DNA of 64,000 bases from JBNJFY01 sp051747265 (GCA_051747265.1 JBNJFY010000003.1:310001-374000), one strand, 5' to 3'. Numbered from the stretch's first letter, positions 26,593-36,197 are shown. The notes: a model not told the origin generated them from the letters alone. Numbers and translations: made by a program.

Positions 26593-28413
26593 ATGTCTGA
26601 TCATCAAAAAGATGATTTGTCCAAACAACAATTGGACACTTTACACGAGAAAACGGTCAAGGACTTACAGAAAATTGCTAAATCCAGAGGGCTAAAACCG
26701 GTTACCGGTCTTCGTAAGCAAACGCTGATTGATCGTATTCGAGAAACGGCTCAATCACAGGCCCGAACAATTTTTGATATGGATAAAAAACCAACATCAA
26801 GTAGTGGGAAAGTTCATACCAGTACGATAAAGCCGGGCTCAGTGAGCCAGAAAACCGGTGCTACAGCCCCCAACCCATCGCACAATGGCTCTGAATCCAA
26901 AAACAGCGAAAAGCAGAGCACTCCTAAGTCGAGCAGTACGGCTAAGTATATGAAGCGCTCCAAGAAAGAGCCGGATATGAAACCCAAGAAAAAAGCTTCT
27001 TCTGATCAACAGAAACAGGAAGCACCCAACAAGAAATCTCGCTCATCGAAAGCTGAAGAGAATAACGACTCTCAACAAAAGAAGCAGCGTAAACAACGAC
27101 CTTCTAAGTCCCAACAATCCAACTCCAAACGGACTTCCGAAGAAAAGAAGAGTCAACCGCAAAAAAAGAAAGACGACCATAAGAATAATAAACGCGGTAA
27201 AAATAAAAAGAAGAAGCGGAGTGTTTTTGATATTCTGCCCGAATCGGATGCTCCGACACTGGATGAACGTTTAGAAGAGATCCGACCAGATCTGGGTGGG
27301 TATTTGATCAACGAAGGGACCTTGGAAATTTTGCCTGATGGGTATGGATTCCTGCGTTCGGTCAATTACAATTATAAAGCCAGTCCGGATGACATTTATG
27401 TTTCTCCCTCTCAGATTAAACGGTTCCGCCTGAAACAAGGGGATTGCGTAATCGGCATTATACGGCCGCCCAAGGTAGGAGAGCGATATTTCGCCTTGCT
27501 TCGAGTAGAAGGGGTGAATGGCAAGATTCCCACAGATATGGACAACCGGGAAGATTTTGATGATCTTTTACCGATCTATCCGGAGAATCGATACAATCTG
27601 GAATATGACCCGACCGTCTACACTACACGCATGATGAACCTGTTCGCTCCTATCGGAAAAGGGCAGCGAGGATTAATTGTGGCTCAGCCGAAAACAGGTA
27701 AGACTACTATTTTGCGAAATGTGGCCAATGCCATCAATGAGAATAATCCCGGTGCCAAGGTAATTATTTTGTTGATTGATGAGCGCCCCGAAGAGGTTAC
27801 CGAGATGGAGCGCAATGTTAAGAATGCAGAAGTAGTAGCCTCTACTTTTGATGAGAAGCCGGAAAACCATATCAGTCTAGCCGAGATTGTATTTGAAAAG
27901 AGCAAGCGATTGGTTGAATCTGGGCAGGATGTGGTAATTCTGATGGATTCTATTACTCGATTGTCACGAGCATATAATGTTTGTACGTCCAATAGTGGAC
28001 GAACCATGAGTGGCGGTGTGGATTCCGAAGCCTTGAAAGCCCCTCGACAGCTATTCAGTTCTGCGCGTAATATTGAAAAGGGCGGGAGTTTGACCATTAT
28101 CGCAACCGCGCTGGTGCAAACCGGATCACGTATGGATGATGTGATTTTTGAAGAATTTAAAGGAACCGGTAATATGGAGCTGGTGCTGGATCGCCGTCTC
28201 TCAGAGCGGCGGATTTATCCGGCTATTGATGTGTTCAAGAGTGGAACCCGTAGAGAAGAGCTCTTGGTACCTGATGAGGAACGTGAGAAGGTGGTATTGC
28301 TCCGTCGTTATCTAAACACGATGAACCCGATGGAAGCCATGGAGTTTTTACTGGATAAGATGAAGGGAACCAAGAATAACGAAGAGTTTTTGATTTCCAT
28401 GAATAAGGAGTAA
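26593..28413 (+). CDS. rho: Transcription termination factor Rho with long basic N-terminal insertion
   Basis: ATG 26593 was chosen over an in-frame TTG at 26512, giving 606 residues, longer than the 419 of E. coli. A Rho N-terminal helical motif (LHEKTVKDLQKIAKSRGLKP) is followed by about 170 residues of Lys/Ser/Gln-rich low complexity (for example QQKKQRKQRPSKSQQSNSKR), probably disordered and RNA-binding. Then come the cold-shock-like RNA-binding domain (EILPDGYGFLRS) and the ATPase: P-loop AQPKTGKTT near 364-372, Walker B VVILMDSITRLSRAYN, and the R-loop GSLTIIATAL. It ends transcripts and is a hexameric RNA helicase. Such insertions are common in Rho of the Bacteroidota-related phyla. 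Confidence 0.95.
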   Translation: MSDHQKDDLSKQQLDTLHEKTVKDLQKIAKSRGLKPVTGLRKQTLIDRIRETAQSQARTIFDMDKKPTSSSGKVHTSTIKPGSVSQKTGATAPNPSHNGSESKNSEKQSTPKSSSTAKYMKRSKKEPDMKPKKKASSDQQKQEAPNKKSRSSKAEENNDSQQKKQRKQRPSKSQQSNSKRTSEEKKSQPQKKKDDHKNNKRGKNKKKKRSVFDILPESDAPTLDERLEEIRPDLGGYLINEGTLEILPDGYGFLRSVNYNYKASPDDIYVSPSQIKRFRLKQGDCVIGIIRPPKVGERYFALLRVEGVNGKIPTDMDNREDFDDLLPIYPENRYNLEYDPTVYTTRMMNLFAPIGKGQRGLIVAQPKTGKTTILRNVANAINENNPGAKVIILLIDERPEEVTEMERNVKNAEVVASTFDEKPENHISLAEIVFEKSKRLVESGQDVVILMDSITRLSRAYNVCTSNSGRTMSGGVDSEALKAPRQLFSSARNIEKGGSLTIIATALVQTGSRMDDVIFEEFKGTGNMELVLDRRLSERRIYPAIDVFKSGTRREELLVPDEEREKVVLLRRYLNTMNPMEAMEFLLDKMKGTKNNEEFLISMNKE

Positions 28414-28442
28414 GCCGTCACCTAGTTATCACGTAGTTATTG

Positions 28443-28477
28443 AAATGCCCGCATGAGGATCATGCGGGCATTTTTTG
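28443..28477 (+). terminator. Rho-independent terminator after rho
   Basis: Perfect 11-bp stem ATGCCCGCATG/CATGCGGGCAT (28445-28455 with 28461-28471), loop AGGAT, six T. Confidence 0.92.
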
Positions 28478-28610
28478 TTTTGGAGAGTGCCAAAGGCAAA
28501 TTGGCGTTTAGTCTGGCATTTACGATCGATGATTAAACTTCCACGAGCGGAAGGGACGGCACCATGTGGGCATTTTTGTATTCAGCAAAACACTCAATAC
28601 AAACCGTACC

Positions 28611-29495
28611 TTATTTGGTATTTAAAAATGCATACAAGGCAGTGAGCTCTTCGTCCGTCAAATGCTTGAATACCGGCCAGGGCATATAGGTTCCGTTTAA
28701 TTGGCGGCCCTCAGCATTGATACCCGTCCGCATGACCTGCTTGAAATCATCGTAACCGTGCGTAGCGAAGTACGAATTACCGGTAATATCAGTGGCTTCG
28801 GGCCATTCGGGAGGAACTCCGGCTATGGTGCCACCGGTAAAGTCGGCTCGGTGGCATCCCATGCAGGTGGTGGATAAATACTCTCCATATTTCACCGGAT
28901 CCGTCTTATCGATATCCTGAATCAGAGGTTGGGAGTGATCAATAAGTTCCACCGGAAACAGGTGCGGGGCACCGGTCATGGTATACATCACCCGTACGGG
29001 TATATTGATTGCATTTTCCGGATGGGTTTTGTCAACGGGTGGAATTTGTTGAAGGTAAGCGATGAGATTTTCCAGATCCGTTTTGGATAAGACATTGAAC
29101 TCATGAGACGGCATGAATATTACCGGTTTCCCATTCGGTCGTACGCCATGGCGAATGGCTCGGATCCAATCTTTCGTAGTGTACTGGGAACCGATTCCAC
29201 CTTTGCCCGATGTTAGATTATCAGCGATTAATCTACCGAAAAATCCATCATTGGCGAACTCCTTTCCACTTAAATCGGCTCCGTGGCATTCCACACATCC
29301 ACGGATATGAGCAATGTGCTCACCTGCTTGGATGCTTATGGAGTCCATGGGTATATCCAAATCAACAATCTTTATATCGTACGTTTTCGTAAATAAGCGA
29401 TGGGTATGCCAACTGGAATAGAGTACACCCGATCCCAACAATAGAACCAGTATACCCATGACGATACCCCCGCGTTTAGCTATTTTTTTTAGCAT
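28611..29495 (-). CDS. Membrane-anchored diheme cytochrome c
   Basis: 294 residues. One N-terminal transmembrane helix (about 11-27) acts as uncleaved anchor. There are two cytochrome c domains, each with a heme motif: Cys67-x-x-Cys70-His71 (RGCVECHGADLSG) and Cys211-x-x-Cys214-His215 (TTCMGCHRADFTG). Met128 in FMPSHEF and the Met in TYMPWPVF are candidate sixth ligands. It would carry electrons on the periplasmic face. No oxidoreductase partner is adjacent; cydAB lies 4 kb away, but cytochrome bd oxidises quinol and does not need this protein. It is monocistronic. Confidence 0.9.
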   Translation of the reverse strand: MLKKIAKRGGIVMGILVLLLGSGVLYSSWHTHRLFTKTYDIKIVDLDIPMDSISIQAGEHIAHIRGCVECHGADLSGKEFANDGFFGRLIADNLTSGKGGIGSQYTTKDWIRAIRHGVRPNGKPVIFMPSHEFNVLSKTDLENLIAYLQQIPPVDKTHPENAINIPVRVMYTMTGAPHLFPVELIDHSQPLIQDIDKTDPVKYGEYLSTTCMGCHRADFTGGTIAGVPPEWPEATDITGNSYFATHGYDDFKQVMRTGINAEGRQLNGTYMPWPVFKHLTDEELTALYAFLNTK

Positions 29496-29625
29496 GATAG
29501 ATCCCCTCTAGGTTGCTAAACATGGTTGGTTATTTTCTATTTACGCAAAATATAAATTCAGTACAAATAGGGGGTTATAGGAATTATTTGTAACTGTATT
29601 TTCTAATGTTTAGACCTAATTATTG

Positions 29626-29660
29626 AACAAAAAAAGGCACCTGCCGAAACAGGTGCCTTG
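29626..29660 (-). terminator. Rho-independent terminator of lat
   Basis: Stem AAGGCACCTG/CAGGTGCCTT (29634-29643 with 29650-29659), loop CCGAAA, with an A-run at 29628-29635 that reads as T-run on the minus strand. Confidence 0.9.
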
Positions 29661-29691
29661 GAAAGCTAAGTCAACAATATGGTTGTTGATT

Positions 29692-31047
29692 CTAGGATTC
29701 TTGTAGAGCCGGACATTTTTGTGTGGCCGTCTCATAAGCTTGGCTAATGATTTCTAAACCATCGTCAATATGATCTTTGCCGATAGTCAATGGCGGGCGG
29801 AAACGAATACTTCGTTCACCACAGGAAAGAATCAACAGATTATTGTCCACACATTCTTCAATCACTTTATCTCGGGCATGACCATTGGGCAGATCAAAGG
29901 CACAAAATAGGCCTTTACCACGCGGATTGGTGATGTGTTCATAAGAATTTGCCAGATCCTGAATCTTGCTCAAGAGATGATCCCCAACGGTAGCGGCATT
30001 TTCTACCAGGTTATCCCCTTCTATCACTTCCAGAATGCGACCAAAGCGAACCATATCTACCAGGTTTCCTCCCCAAGTAGAGTTAATTCGGGATGAAACA
30101 TGGAAGGAGTTGGTTTCAATCTCATCCACTCGCTTGCCACACAGAATACCACAGACCTGAGCTTTTTTACCAAAGGCAATTATATCGGGCTGTACGTAAT
30201 GCTCGTGCGCCCAGAACTTACCGGTCATAGCCACGCCGGTTTGTACCTCATCATAGATAAGTAGAGCATTATATTTGTCGGCCAGTTCGCGCAGTGCCTG
30301 GTGAAATTCCAGTCGGAAGTGCCGGTCGCCACCTTCACCCTGGATGGGTTCCAGCAAGATGGCTGCAATATCATCCGGGTAGGTTTTGAAATACTGTTCG
30401 GCTTGCGCCAGCGCGCGAGCTTCATCCTGTTCCGCTTGTGCGATGTGCTCCGGTGTTTCCGGATAGGTCATAGCCGGACTTTGGATCCGAGGCCAGTCAA
30501 ACTTGGGGAAGTATTTAACTTTATTGGGGTCCGTATTGGTCAGTGACATCGTGTAGCCACTACGTCCATGAAAGGCTCGATCCAAGTGAAGAATCTTGTG
30601 CCCTTTTTCATGGCGATATCCTTTTTCGAAGTTCTTTTGCACTTTCCAGTCAAAGGCCACTTTAAGGGCGTTTTCAACGGCTAAAGCTCCACCGGAAATG
30701 AAAAAACTGTAGGGGAGATAGTCAGGAATGCCTACTCGATCAAAAGTATCCAGGAAATCGGCCATCTCCTGGGTATAGACATCCGAGTTGGAGGGTTTGT
30801 TGATGGCCGCATGGGTTAACTTTTCCAAAAAAGTTTTATCCTTGGCCAATTTGGGATGGTTCATACCCAATGGGTTGGACGCAAAAAAGGTGAAAAAATC
30901 GAGGTACTTTTTATCGTTTTGCGAATCATATAAATATGGACCTTCACTTTTATGCAGGTCTAATACCATTTCGTACCCATCGGTCAGGATATGCTTGCCC
31001 AGAACGGACCGCACATTTTGGGGATCTACAGAATAGGAAACTGACAT
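29692..31047 (-). CDS. lat: L-lysine 6-transaminase
   Basis: 451 residues, a class III PLP aminotransferase of the Lat type. Family features include YLDFFTFFASNPLGMNHPKL, FFISGGALAVENALKVAFDW, HLDRAFHGRSGYTMSLTNTD, LLEPIQGEGGDRHFR, the cofactor Asp in LLIYDEVQTGVAMTG, and the Schiff-base Lys in IIAFGKKAQVCGI. It moves the epsilon-amino group of lysine to 2-oxoglutarate, giving 2-aminoadipate semialdehyde (piperideine-6-carboxylate). Its neighbour 203 bp upstream on the same strand is ornithine aminotransferase, a second basic-amino-acid omega-transaminase, but a terminator lies between them. It is not obviously linked to an aldehyde dehydrogenase here. Confidence 0.92.
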   Translation of the reverse strand: MSVSYSVDPQNVRSVLGKHILTDGYEMVLDLHKSEGPYLYDSQNDKKYLDFFTFFASNPLGMNHPKLAKDKTFLEKLTHAAINKPSNSDVYTQEMADFLDTFDRVGIPDYLPYSFFISGGALAVENALKVAFDWKVQKNFEKGYRHEKGHKILHLDRAFHGRSGYTMSLTNTDPNKVKYFPKFDWPRIQSPAMTYPETPEHIAQAEQDEARALAQAEQYFKTYPDDIAAILLEPIQGEGGDRHFRLEFHQALRELADKYNALLIYDEVQTGVAMTGKFWAHEHYVQPDIIAFGKKAQVCGILCGKRVDEIETNSFHVSSRINSTWGGNLVDMVRFGRILEVIEGDNLVENAATVGDHLLSKIQDLANSYEHITNPRGKGLFCAFDLPNGHARDKVIEECVDNNLLILSCGERSIRFRPPLTIGKDHIDDGLEIISQAYETATQKCPALQES

Positions 31048-31192
31048 AATCTCCGTTTTTCGTATTAATAATTTTAGTTCACAGGGTATTCAATAATAAC
31101 ATTGAATAGGTAGGTATAATGACGGAAGGCTTGAATCTAGTGAAAAGCTTTCGGAGCGACAAATAGTGTTCAAATAACTGTTTTGAGGTATT

Positions 31193-31227
31193 AAAAAAGC
31201 CTCCACTTACAGCTAGAAGTGGAGGCA
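31193..31227 (-). terminator. Rho-independent terminator of rocD
   Basis: Stem GCCTCCACTT/AAGTGGAGGC (31199-31208 with 31217-31226), 8-base loop, A-run at 31193-31198 reading as T-run on the minus strand. Confidence 0.9.
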
Positions 31228-31250
31228 GGTGTTTAAGGAGTTTAAGTGCC

Positions 31251-32522
31251 CTATTTTTCGAAATCGGCGATGGTTTTTTTGATGATGGAAATGCAATCCA
31301 TCAACTGTTCTTCGGTCATCACCAGTGGCGGGGCAAAACGGATGATATTGCCGTGGGTAGGCTTGGCCAGCAGGCCGTTATCTTTTAAGGCCACACAGAT
31401 GTCCCAAGCCGTTGAGCTATCCGGGGTGTCATTGATCAATATCGCATTGAGAAGTCCTTGGCCCCGAACTTTGGTCACCATCTCGGAGGTTTCGATAAAC
31501 GCTTCCATTTCTTTGCGAAACAGCTTCCCAAGTTTTCGGGCATTTTGCGCCAGATTTTCTCGACGTACCACTTCCAAGGCTTCCACAGCAACACGGGCTC
31601 CCACGGGATTCCCGCCAAAGGTAGAACCGTGCTCGCCGGGTTTGATCACCTCCATGATCTCGTTGTCTGCTAATACCGCGGAAACAGGATATACCCCACC
31701 GGATAGCGCTTTACCCAGAATTAAAATATCTGGTCGGATGTAGGTATCCTCTTGACGTTCACAGTGTCCCTGACAATCACAATTACCACAAACCGCCAAC
31801 AAACTTCCCGTTCTGGCGATCCCGGTTTGGATCTCATCGGCGATGAATAAGACATCGTGTTCACGGCAAAGGGCGGCGGCTTTTTCCAGATAATCCTCAT
31901 CGGGGACGTTGACACCGGCTTCGCCTTGGATGGGCTCAACCAGGAATCCAGCCATATTTTCGCCATGGAGTTTTAGTTTGGCTTCCAACGCTTCTAAATC
32001 ATTATAAGGGATACTGTCGAAGCCCGGTGTATAGGGGCCAAAGTGTGTTTTTGCGGTGGGATCGCTAGAAAAAGAGACGATACTGGTGGTGCGTCCATGG
32101 AAGTTTTGATCACACACTACAATCTGTGCTTGTCCATCGGGGATGCCTTTTACTTCGTAGGCCCATTTTCGGCATATCTTGATAGCCGTTTCCACCGCTT
32201 CGGCGCCGGTGTTCATGGGAAGCAATTTGTCGAAGCCAAAATATTCGGTGGCGAATTTTTCATAGGGGCCCAACTGATCGTTATAAAAGGCTCGGGAGGT
32301 CAGAGTCAGGGTTTGCGCCTGATCGGTCATCGCATCTATAATATCGGGATGGCAGTGGCCTTGATTGACTGCGGAGTAAGCAGATAGAAAGTCATAGTAT
32401 TGGTTGCCCTCTACATCCCAAACATGGACACCTTTACCGCGAGATAGTACCACGGGAAGGGGATGATAATTGTGGGCTCCATGTTGGTCTTCTAGCTGGA
32501 TAGCTTCCTTGGATGTGAGCAT
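31251..32522 (-). CDS. rocD: Ornithine aminotransferase with Cys-rich insertion
   Basis: 423 residues. Class III motifs: FLSAYSAVNQGHCHPDI, FHGRTTSIVSFS, LVEPIQGEAGVNVPD, LFIADEIQTGIARTG (cofactor Asp) and the Schiff-base Lys in DILILGKALSGGVYPVSAV, then GEHGSTFGGNPVG and NGLLAKPTHGNIIRFAPPLV, which are specific to ornithine aminotransferase. It transfers the delta-amino group of ornithine to 2-oxoglutarate, giving glutamate semialdehyde. Between the cofactor Asp and the Lys there is a short insertion, CGNCDCQGHCERQ (about residues 242-254), with four cysteines in CxxCxCxxxC, which might bind a metal. Human-type enzymes lack it. Confidence 0.95.
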   Translation of the reverse strand: MLTSKEAIQLEDQHGAHNYHPLPVVLSRGKGVHVWDVEGNQYYDFLSAYSAVNQGHCHPDIIDAMTDQAQTLTLTSRAFYNDQLGPYEKFATEYFGFDKLLPMNTGAEAVETAIKICRKWAYEVKGIPDGQAQIVVCDQNFHGRTTSIVSFSSDPTAKTHFGPYTPGFDSIPYNDLEALEAKLKLHGENMAGFLVEPIQGEAGVNVPDEDYLEKAAALCREHDVLFIADEIQTGIARTGSLLAVCGNCDCQGHCERQEDTYIRPDILILGKALSGGVYPVSAVLADNEIMEVIKPGEHGSTFGGNPVGARVAVEALEVVRRENLAQNARKLGKLFRKEMEAFIETSEMVTKVRGQGLLNAILINDTPDSSTAWDICVALKDNGLLAKPTHGNIIRFAPPLVMTEEQLMDCISIIKKTIADFEK

Positions 32523-32735
32523 AAAATAAATTTTCGTTTATCGATTGGCTCTTGCTGAATACGATAACCATTGTTTATTCAGTGAGCGTTTAATTTCTTG
32601 AATCGAAGATACAAAAACGGAAGGAATTTAGAGGATGATTTAGGGCGATCTATATAGATATCAGGGCGGGGAAATTTAATATAAAATTCTGCTTGACTTG
32701 TGTGTGAATCTTTCCCTATATTCATGAACTCAAAT

Positions 32736-32808
<73 letters not shown>

Positions 32809-32814
32809 CTAAGT

Positions 32815-32850
32815 AAGGCGATCGCTCGTTGGAGTGATCGCCTTTTTTTA
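32815..32850 (+). terminator. Rho-independent terminator after tRNA-fMet
   Basis: Stem AAGGCGATCGCTC (32815-32827) with GAGTGATCGCCTT (32832-32844), loop GTTG, then a run of T. Confidence 0.9.
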
Positions 32851-32899
32851 TTTTGGGGGTTTTTTTGGGGCCGACGAACAGTCGAATAATAGGGAAAAG

Positions 32900-33045
32900 G
32901 TTTTTTCGGGAAGCTGGAGCTTCCCTACGGCTTGACGCAGCGGAGCTACGTCAAGAGTGGTTGGTTTTCTTGGAGTGGGCGCAATTATTGCACCCACTCC
33001 AAGAAAAAGCTCTCTTCTCGTAACCGGGCTCTGATCGGTTACGCA
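32900..33045. repeat. Cluster of hairpins including a 41-bp near-perfect palindrome
   Basis: Four hairpins lie end to end. These are GGGAAGCT-GG-AGCTTCCC (32908-32925); CTTGACG/CGTCAAG (32931-32937 with 32949-32955); a 20-bp stem with a single-base centre, 32966-32985 against 32987-33006, with one mismatch; and GTAACCG/CGGTTAC (33020-33026 with 33036-33042). There is no reading frame of note. The remainder of the tRNA-cydB gap is MITE-like copy A. Function unknown. Confidence 0.65.
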
Positions 33046-33089
33046 GTATGGTGAGCTCCACCCACTACGTGGCAACTAATGTAATTAAG

Positions 33090-33218
33090 GAGGGCTTTGC
33101 AAAACTACCTGTCATGGCGAACGTAGTGCGGAAATCCCCTGATTAGACTGTGTAAACGGTGATTGTTACTACATCTTGCCATGACCGAATACATTTCGGA
33201 AGGTTTTGCAAAGCCCTC
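33090..33218 (+). mobile_element. MITE-like element, copy A
   Basis: 129 bp with terminal inverted repeats GAGGGCTTTGCAAAAC and GTTTTGCAAAGCCCTC, flanked by the perfect 5-bp direct repeat TTAAG (33085-33089 and 33219-33223). The interior contains 'GCGAACGTAGTGCGG' and 'ACGGTGATTGTTACTACATC', shared with the other copies. No coding capacity; presumably mobilised by a transposase encoded elsewhere. Confidence 0.85.
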
Positions 33219-33287
33219 TTAAGTAGTGAAAGAATCAGTTCGGTTGGCTCACACACCGAAAAAAAATTCAGTTACTAGTAGAGGAGT

Positions 33288-34301
33288 TTAATGCTTCTTA
33301 TTCGCAAATTGCTCACCTTTGAAGGTTTTCATCAAGAAATAGAGAGAGGGCAGGATGATTAGCGATCCCACAATCAAGGCCAATGTTAATTGGAGGAGTG
33401 TGGCCTCTGGCGCGGCACTGTTATGAAAGGTCAAATCGGTGGCTGGATCCGTCAGATTCAACACGACCGGATATTGTACCCAGAACCAAGCCAGCATGAT
33501 CAGGAGTACTTGAGCTCCGGCATAAATGCGAGAGGCAATGACGGCACCTTTGGAGAGACTTTGCCATGTAATAGGAAGAATTACGGTGGCCAGTAAAACT
33601 AACCCCATAGCTACCCATGAATCTAAAAACCGTTGCAGCAGAGGTAAGTCATTCCAATAGGCGGTTAAAAATACCAACGCTCCAGAAACAACCACTAAGC
33701 CGTTAATTCGCTGGGCGGCTTTCATAAACGCTTCTTTGAGTTCCTGGTCGTCACTTTCACCAATGAGATATACTGCGGCTAAAAATCCAAATATCGCGAT
33801 GGTGAATATCCCCACGGTGATTGAGAATAGGTTTAACCATGGTGCGATAAAGCCCTCATAAAAAGATCCGGCGTTAGGGTTTACTTTTCCCAGTACCATC
33901 GCTCCGGTGATAATGCCCAGAAAAAACGGTGTTAAAACACTGGAGATCTTGAATATGGCATTGTAAACATTATTGGATCGATCCTTTATGGCATCGTAGT
34001 GCATGTAGGTAAATGCCGTTCCTCGCAATACAATGCCGATCAACATCAGCAGTAAGGGCAGATGTAGATATAGAGACATCATGGAGTAGATTTTGGGAAA
34101 TCCCATAAACAAAATAACCACTACCAAGACTAACCAGACGTGATTGGCCTCCCATACCGGACCAATGGCATGAGCGATAGCCTCGCGATTTTGTTTACCA
34201 GAGAATGTTTCTACAATTCCGGCTCCAAAATCAGCACCGCCAAATAACACATAAAAAATGAGTGCCAGACCGAGAAAGAAAATATTGATATCAATCAGCA
34301 T
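33288..34301 (-). CDS. cydB: Cytochrome bd ubiquinol oxidase subunit II
   Basis: 337 residues with about eight or nine predicted membrane helices. The N-terminus carries the CydB/CioB signature: FYVLFGGADFGAGIVE, then GPVWEANHVWLVLVVVILF and FPKIYSMMSLYLHLPLLLML. It pairs with CydA to form the quinol-oxidising, oxygen-reducing bd-type oxidase in the cytoplasmic membrane, which keeps respiration going at low oxygen. The gene begins 3 bp after cydA and is translationally coupled to it. A short basic C-terminus follows the last helix (MKTFKGEQFANKKH). Confidence 0.95.
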   Translation of the reverse strand: MLIDINIFFLGLALIFYVLFGGADFGAGIVETFSGKQNREAIAHAIGPVWEANHVWLVLVVVILFMGFPKIYSMMSLYLHLPLLLMLIGIVLRGTAFTYMHYDAIKDRSNNVYNAIFKISSVLTPFFLGIITGAMVLGKVNPNAGSFYEGFIAPWLNLFSITVGIFTIAIFGFLAAVYLIGESDDQELKEAFMKAAQRINGLVVVSGALVFLTAYWNDLPLLQRFLDSWVAMGLVLLATVILPITWQSLSKGAVIASRIYAGAQVLLIMLAWFWVQYPVVLNLTDPATDLTFHNSAAPEATLLQLTLALIVGSLIILPSLYFLMKTFKGEQFANKKH

Positions 34302-34304
34302 CGC

Positions 34305-35651
34305 TTAACCCTCCAAATTTTGTGTGGCTGTGGTATGGGATTTGGCCGAGGAGAACCGTTCTGAGAGCGTAATTATTTGTCTCCGCATTAACCAAATTAC
34401 AATAACAGACAGCAACAAATAGAGAAGAGTAAAAGTGTATAAAGGATATTGAAGTCCGGGCATGGTAGATACGGCGTCTTCGGTTTTCATGATTCCATAG
34501 ATAATCCATGGTTGGCGGCCCACTTCGGTCACCGTCCAGCCGGCTTCCACCGCTATCACTCCCATGGGCATGGTAATTCCCACCAGCCAAAGAAACCATT
34601 TGCTTTGAAGCTGCGGCTGTTTTTTCCAATAAAGATAGAAGAAGAGGAGTCCAACGCCCATCATGAAAAAGCCGGTGGCCACCATAATCTGAAACGCAAT
34701 GTGGGTAATGAGTACTGGGGGATGTTCATCCTCAGGGATGTCATTTAACCCGGTGACTTCCGCGTTGAAATCTCCATGCGCCAGAAAGCTGAGCATGCCT
34801 GGAATTTCAAGGGCGTAATCCACACGTTTTTCCTCCACATTGGGAATCCCCCCAATGATCAATGGGGCAGAGGTCCTGGTTTCGAAATGACTTTCCATGG
34901 CCGCCAATTTTGCCGGTTGCCGTTCCGCGATATCTTTTGCCGAATAATCACCACTGAGTGGTTGTAGGATGGCGGCGATCCCACCAATGGTTAAGGCAAT
35001 TTTTAGGGCTTTCTGATGAAATATATTATTGCGGTCTTTGAGTAGTAAAAAGGCGTGTAATCCGGCTACACCAAAACCAGTAGCAACGAAAGCGGCCAAC
35101 GACATGTGAAGGGCTTGGGAAAACCAAGCCTCGTTAAACATGGCAGCCACGGGATCTACATTAATCGCTTGCCCATTGACCCAGTCAAATCCGGCGGGGC
35201 TGTTCATCCAGGCATTAGCGGCCACTACAAAGATACCCGATGCCAAACCGGAAATGCCCACCACCAAGCCTGTGGCCCAGTGCACTTTGGGTGATAAACG
35301 ATCCCATCCATAGAGAAATAAACCTAAGGCGATCGCCTCCACAAAAAAGGCGGTGCCTTCCCAGGAGAAGGGCATTCCGAAAATGGGGCCGGCGTGCTCC
35401 ATGAAGGTGGGCCACAATAACCCCAACTCGAAGGAAAGTACGGTTCCGGATACCGCGCCAGTAGCAAAAAAGATAGCTACACCTTTAGACCAGGCTTTGG
35501 CCAAATCTTGATAGACCTGTTGGCCGGTTTTGATCCATTTCCATTCGGCAATAGCCATCATAAAGGGCATAGCTATTCCGATGACGGCAAAAATGATGTG
35601 AAATCCTAAAGATATGGCCATTTGCAGACGAGCGGCCAATAAGTCTTCCAT
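34305..35651 (-). CDS. cydA: Cytochrome bd ubiquinol oxidase subunit I
   Basis: 448 residues with about nine membrane helices. Conserved elements: RLQMAISLGFHIIFAVIG, which contains a heme-ligand His; FSWEGTAFFVEAIALGLFLY with the conserved Glu; GDYSAKDIAERQPAKLAAME in the quinol-binding region; and GWTVTEVGRQPWIIYG with its Glu-Val-Gly-Arg-Gln-Pro-Trp core. The protein is shorter than E. coli CydA, so the periplasmic Q-loop is the short type. It carries hemes b558, b595 and d. First gene of cydAB; the 180 bp upstream probably hold its promoter. Confidence 0.95.
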   Translation of the reverse strand: MEDLLAARLQMAISLGFHIIFAVIGIAMPFMMAIAEWKWIKTGQQVYQDLAKAWSKGVAIFFATGAVSGTVLSFELGLLWPTFMEHAGPIFGMPFSWEGTAFFVEAIALGLFLYGWDRLSPKVHWATGLVVGISGLASGIFVVAANAWMNSPAGFDWVNGQAINVDPVAAMFNEAWFSQALHMSLAAFVATGFGVAGLHAFLLLKDRNNIFHQKALKIALTIGGIAAILQPLSGDYSAKDIAERQPAKLAAMESHFETRTSAPLIIGGIPNVEEKRVDYALEIPGMLSFLAHGDFNAEVTGLNDIPEDEHPPVLITHIAFQIMVATGFFMMGVGLLFFYLYWKKQPQLQSKWFLWLVGITMPMGVIAVEAGWTVTEVGRQPWIIYGIMKTEDAVSTMPGLQYPLYTFTLLYLLLSVIVIWLMRRQIITLSERFSSAKSHTTATQNLEG

Positions 35652-36197
35652 TATAGCAGAGGATTGGGTTAAAAGTTTTAGCCTGCCGACAGTATAACTA
35701 TTCAGTTATGTAAATGTCGACTAAAAATTTGCAGGAGAATGCAGATAATAAATCGAAATAGCTACCCGTGTGATATAATATTATGCCGCCGGGTAAACCC
35801 TTGCAGAAGTAACGAACCGGACTTTAAGAGGGCTTTGTAAAACTAACTGTCATTGCAAACGTAGTGTGGCAATCCCCTGATTAGATTGTGTAAACGGTGA
35901 TTGTTGCTACATCTTGCCATGACCGAATAATTTCGGAAGGTTTTGCAATGCCCTCTTTAAGATGGTTTCCAAACCCATTCATAATGTTAATCAACTGGGG
36001 TAATCGTATTGCCAATCATTATTTACACCATATAGACAAAAGATTGGCATACTCCGTTCACATTGACAAGAAGTTATACCCCTCTCTTTAAAGGGAGCAA
36101 TCGGAGAAATATGACGATAACCAAGTGTGTACAACCGATGAATAGGTTGGTAATCATTCAGAGCAACGTTATTGAATGACGAGTGATAGGATTGTCA
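35652..36197. other. Intergenic region between cydA and the DUF892 operon
   Basis: 546 bp without a gene. It holds the cydA promoter region on the right side of its start, MITE-like copy B (35828-35955) and about 240 bp of AT-rich sequence without recognisable signals. A plus-strand frame from 35897 to 36091 runs out of the MITE and is not credible. Confidence 0.6.
35828..35955 (+). mobile_element. MITE-like element, copy B
   Basis: 128 bp with ends GAGGGCTTTGTAAAAC and GTTTTGCAATGCCCTC, and a perfect 5-bp target duplication TTTAA (35823-35827 and 35956-35960). Same orientation as copy A and closely similar inside. Confidence 0.85.

Noticed and set aside
35897..36091. 64-residue frame after cydA
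   Set aside because: It starts inside MITE-like copy B and continues into spacer; composition is not protein-like.
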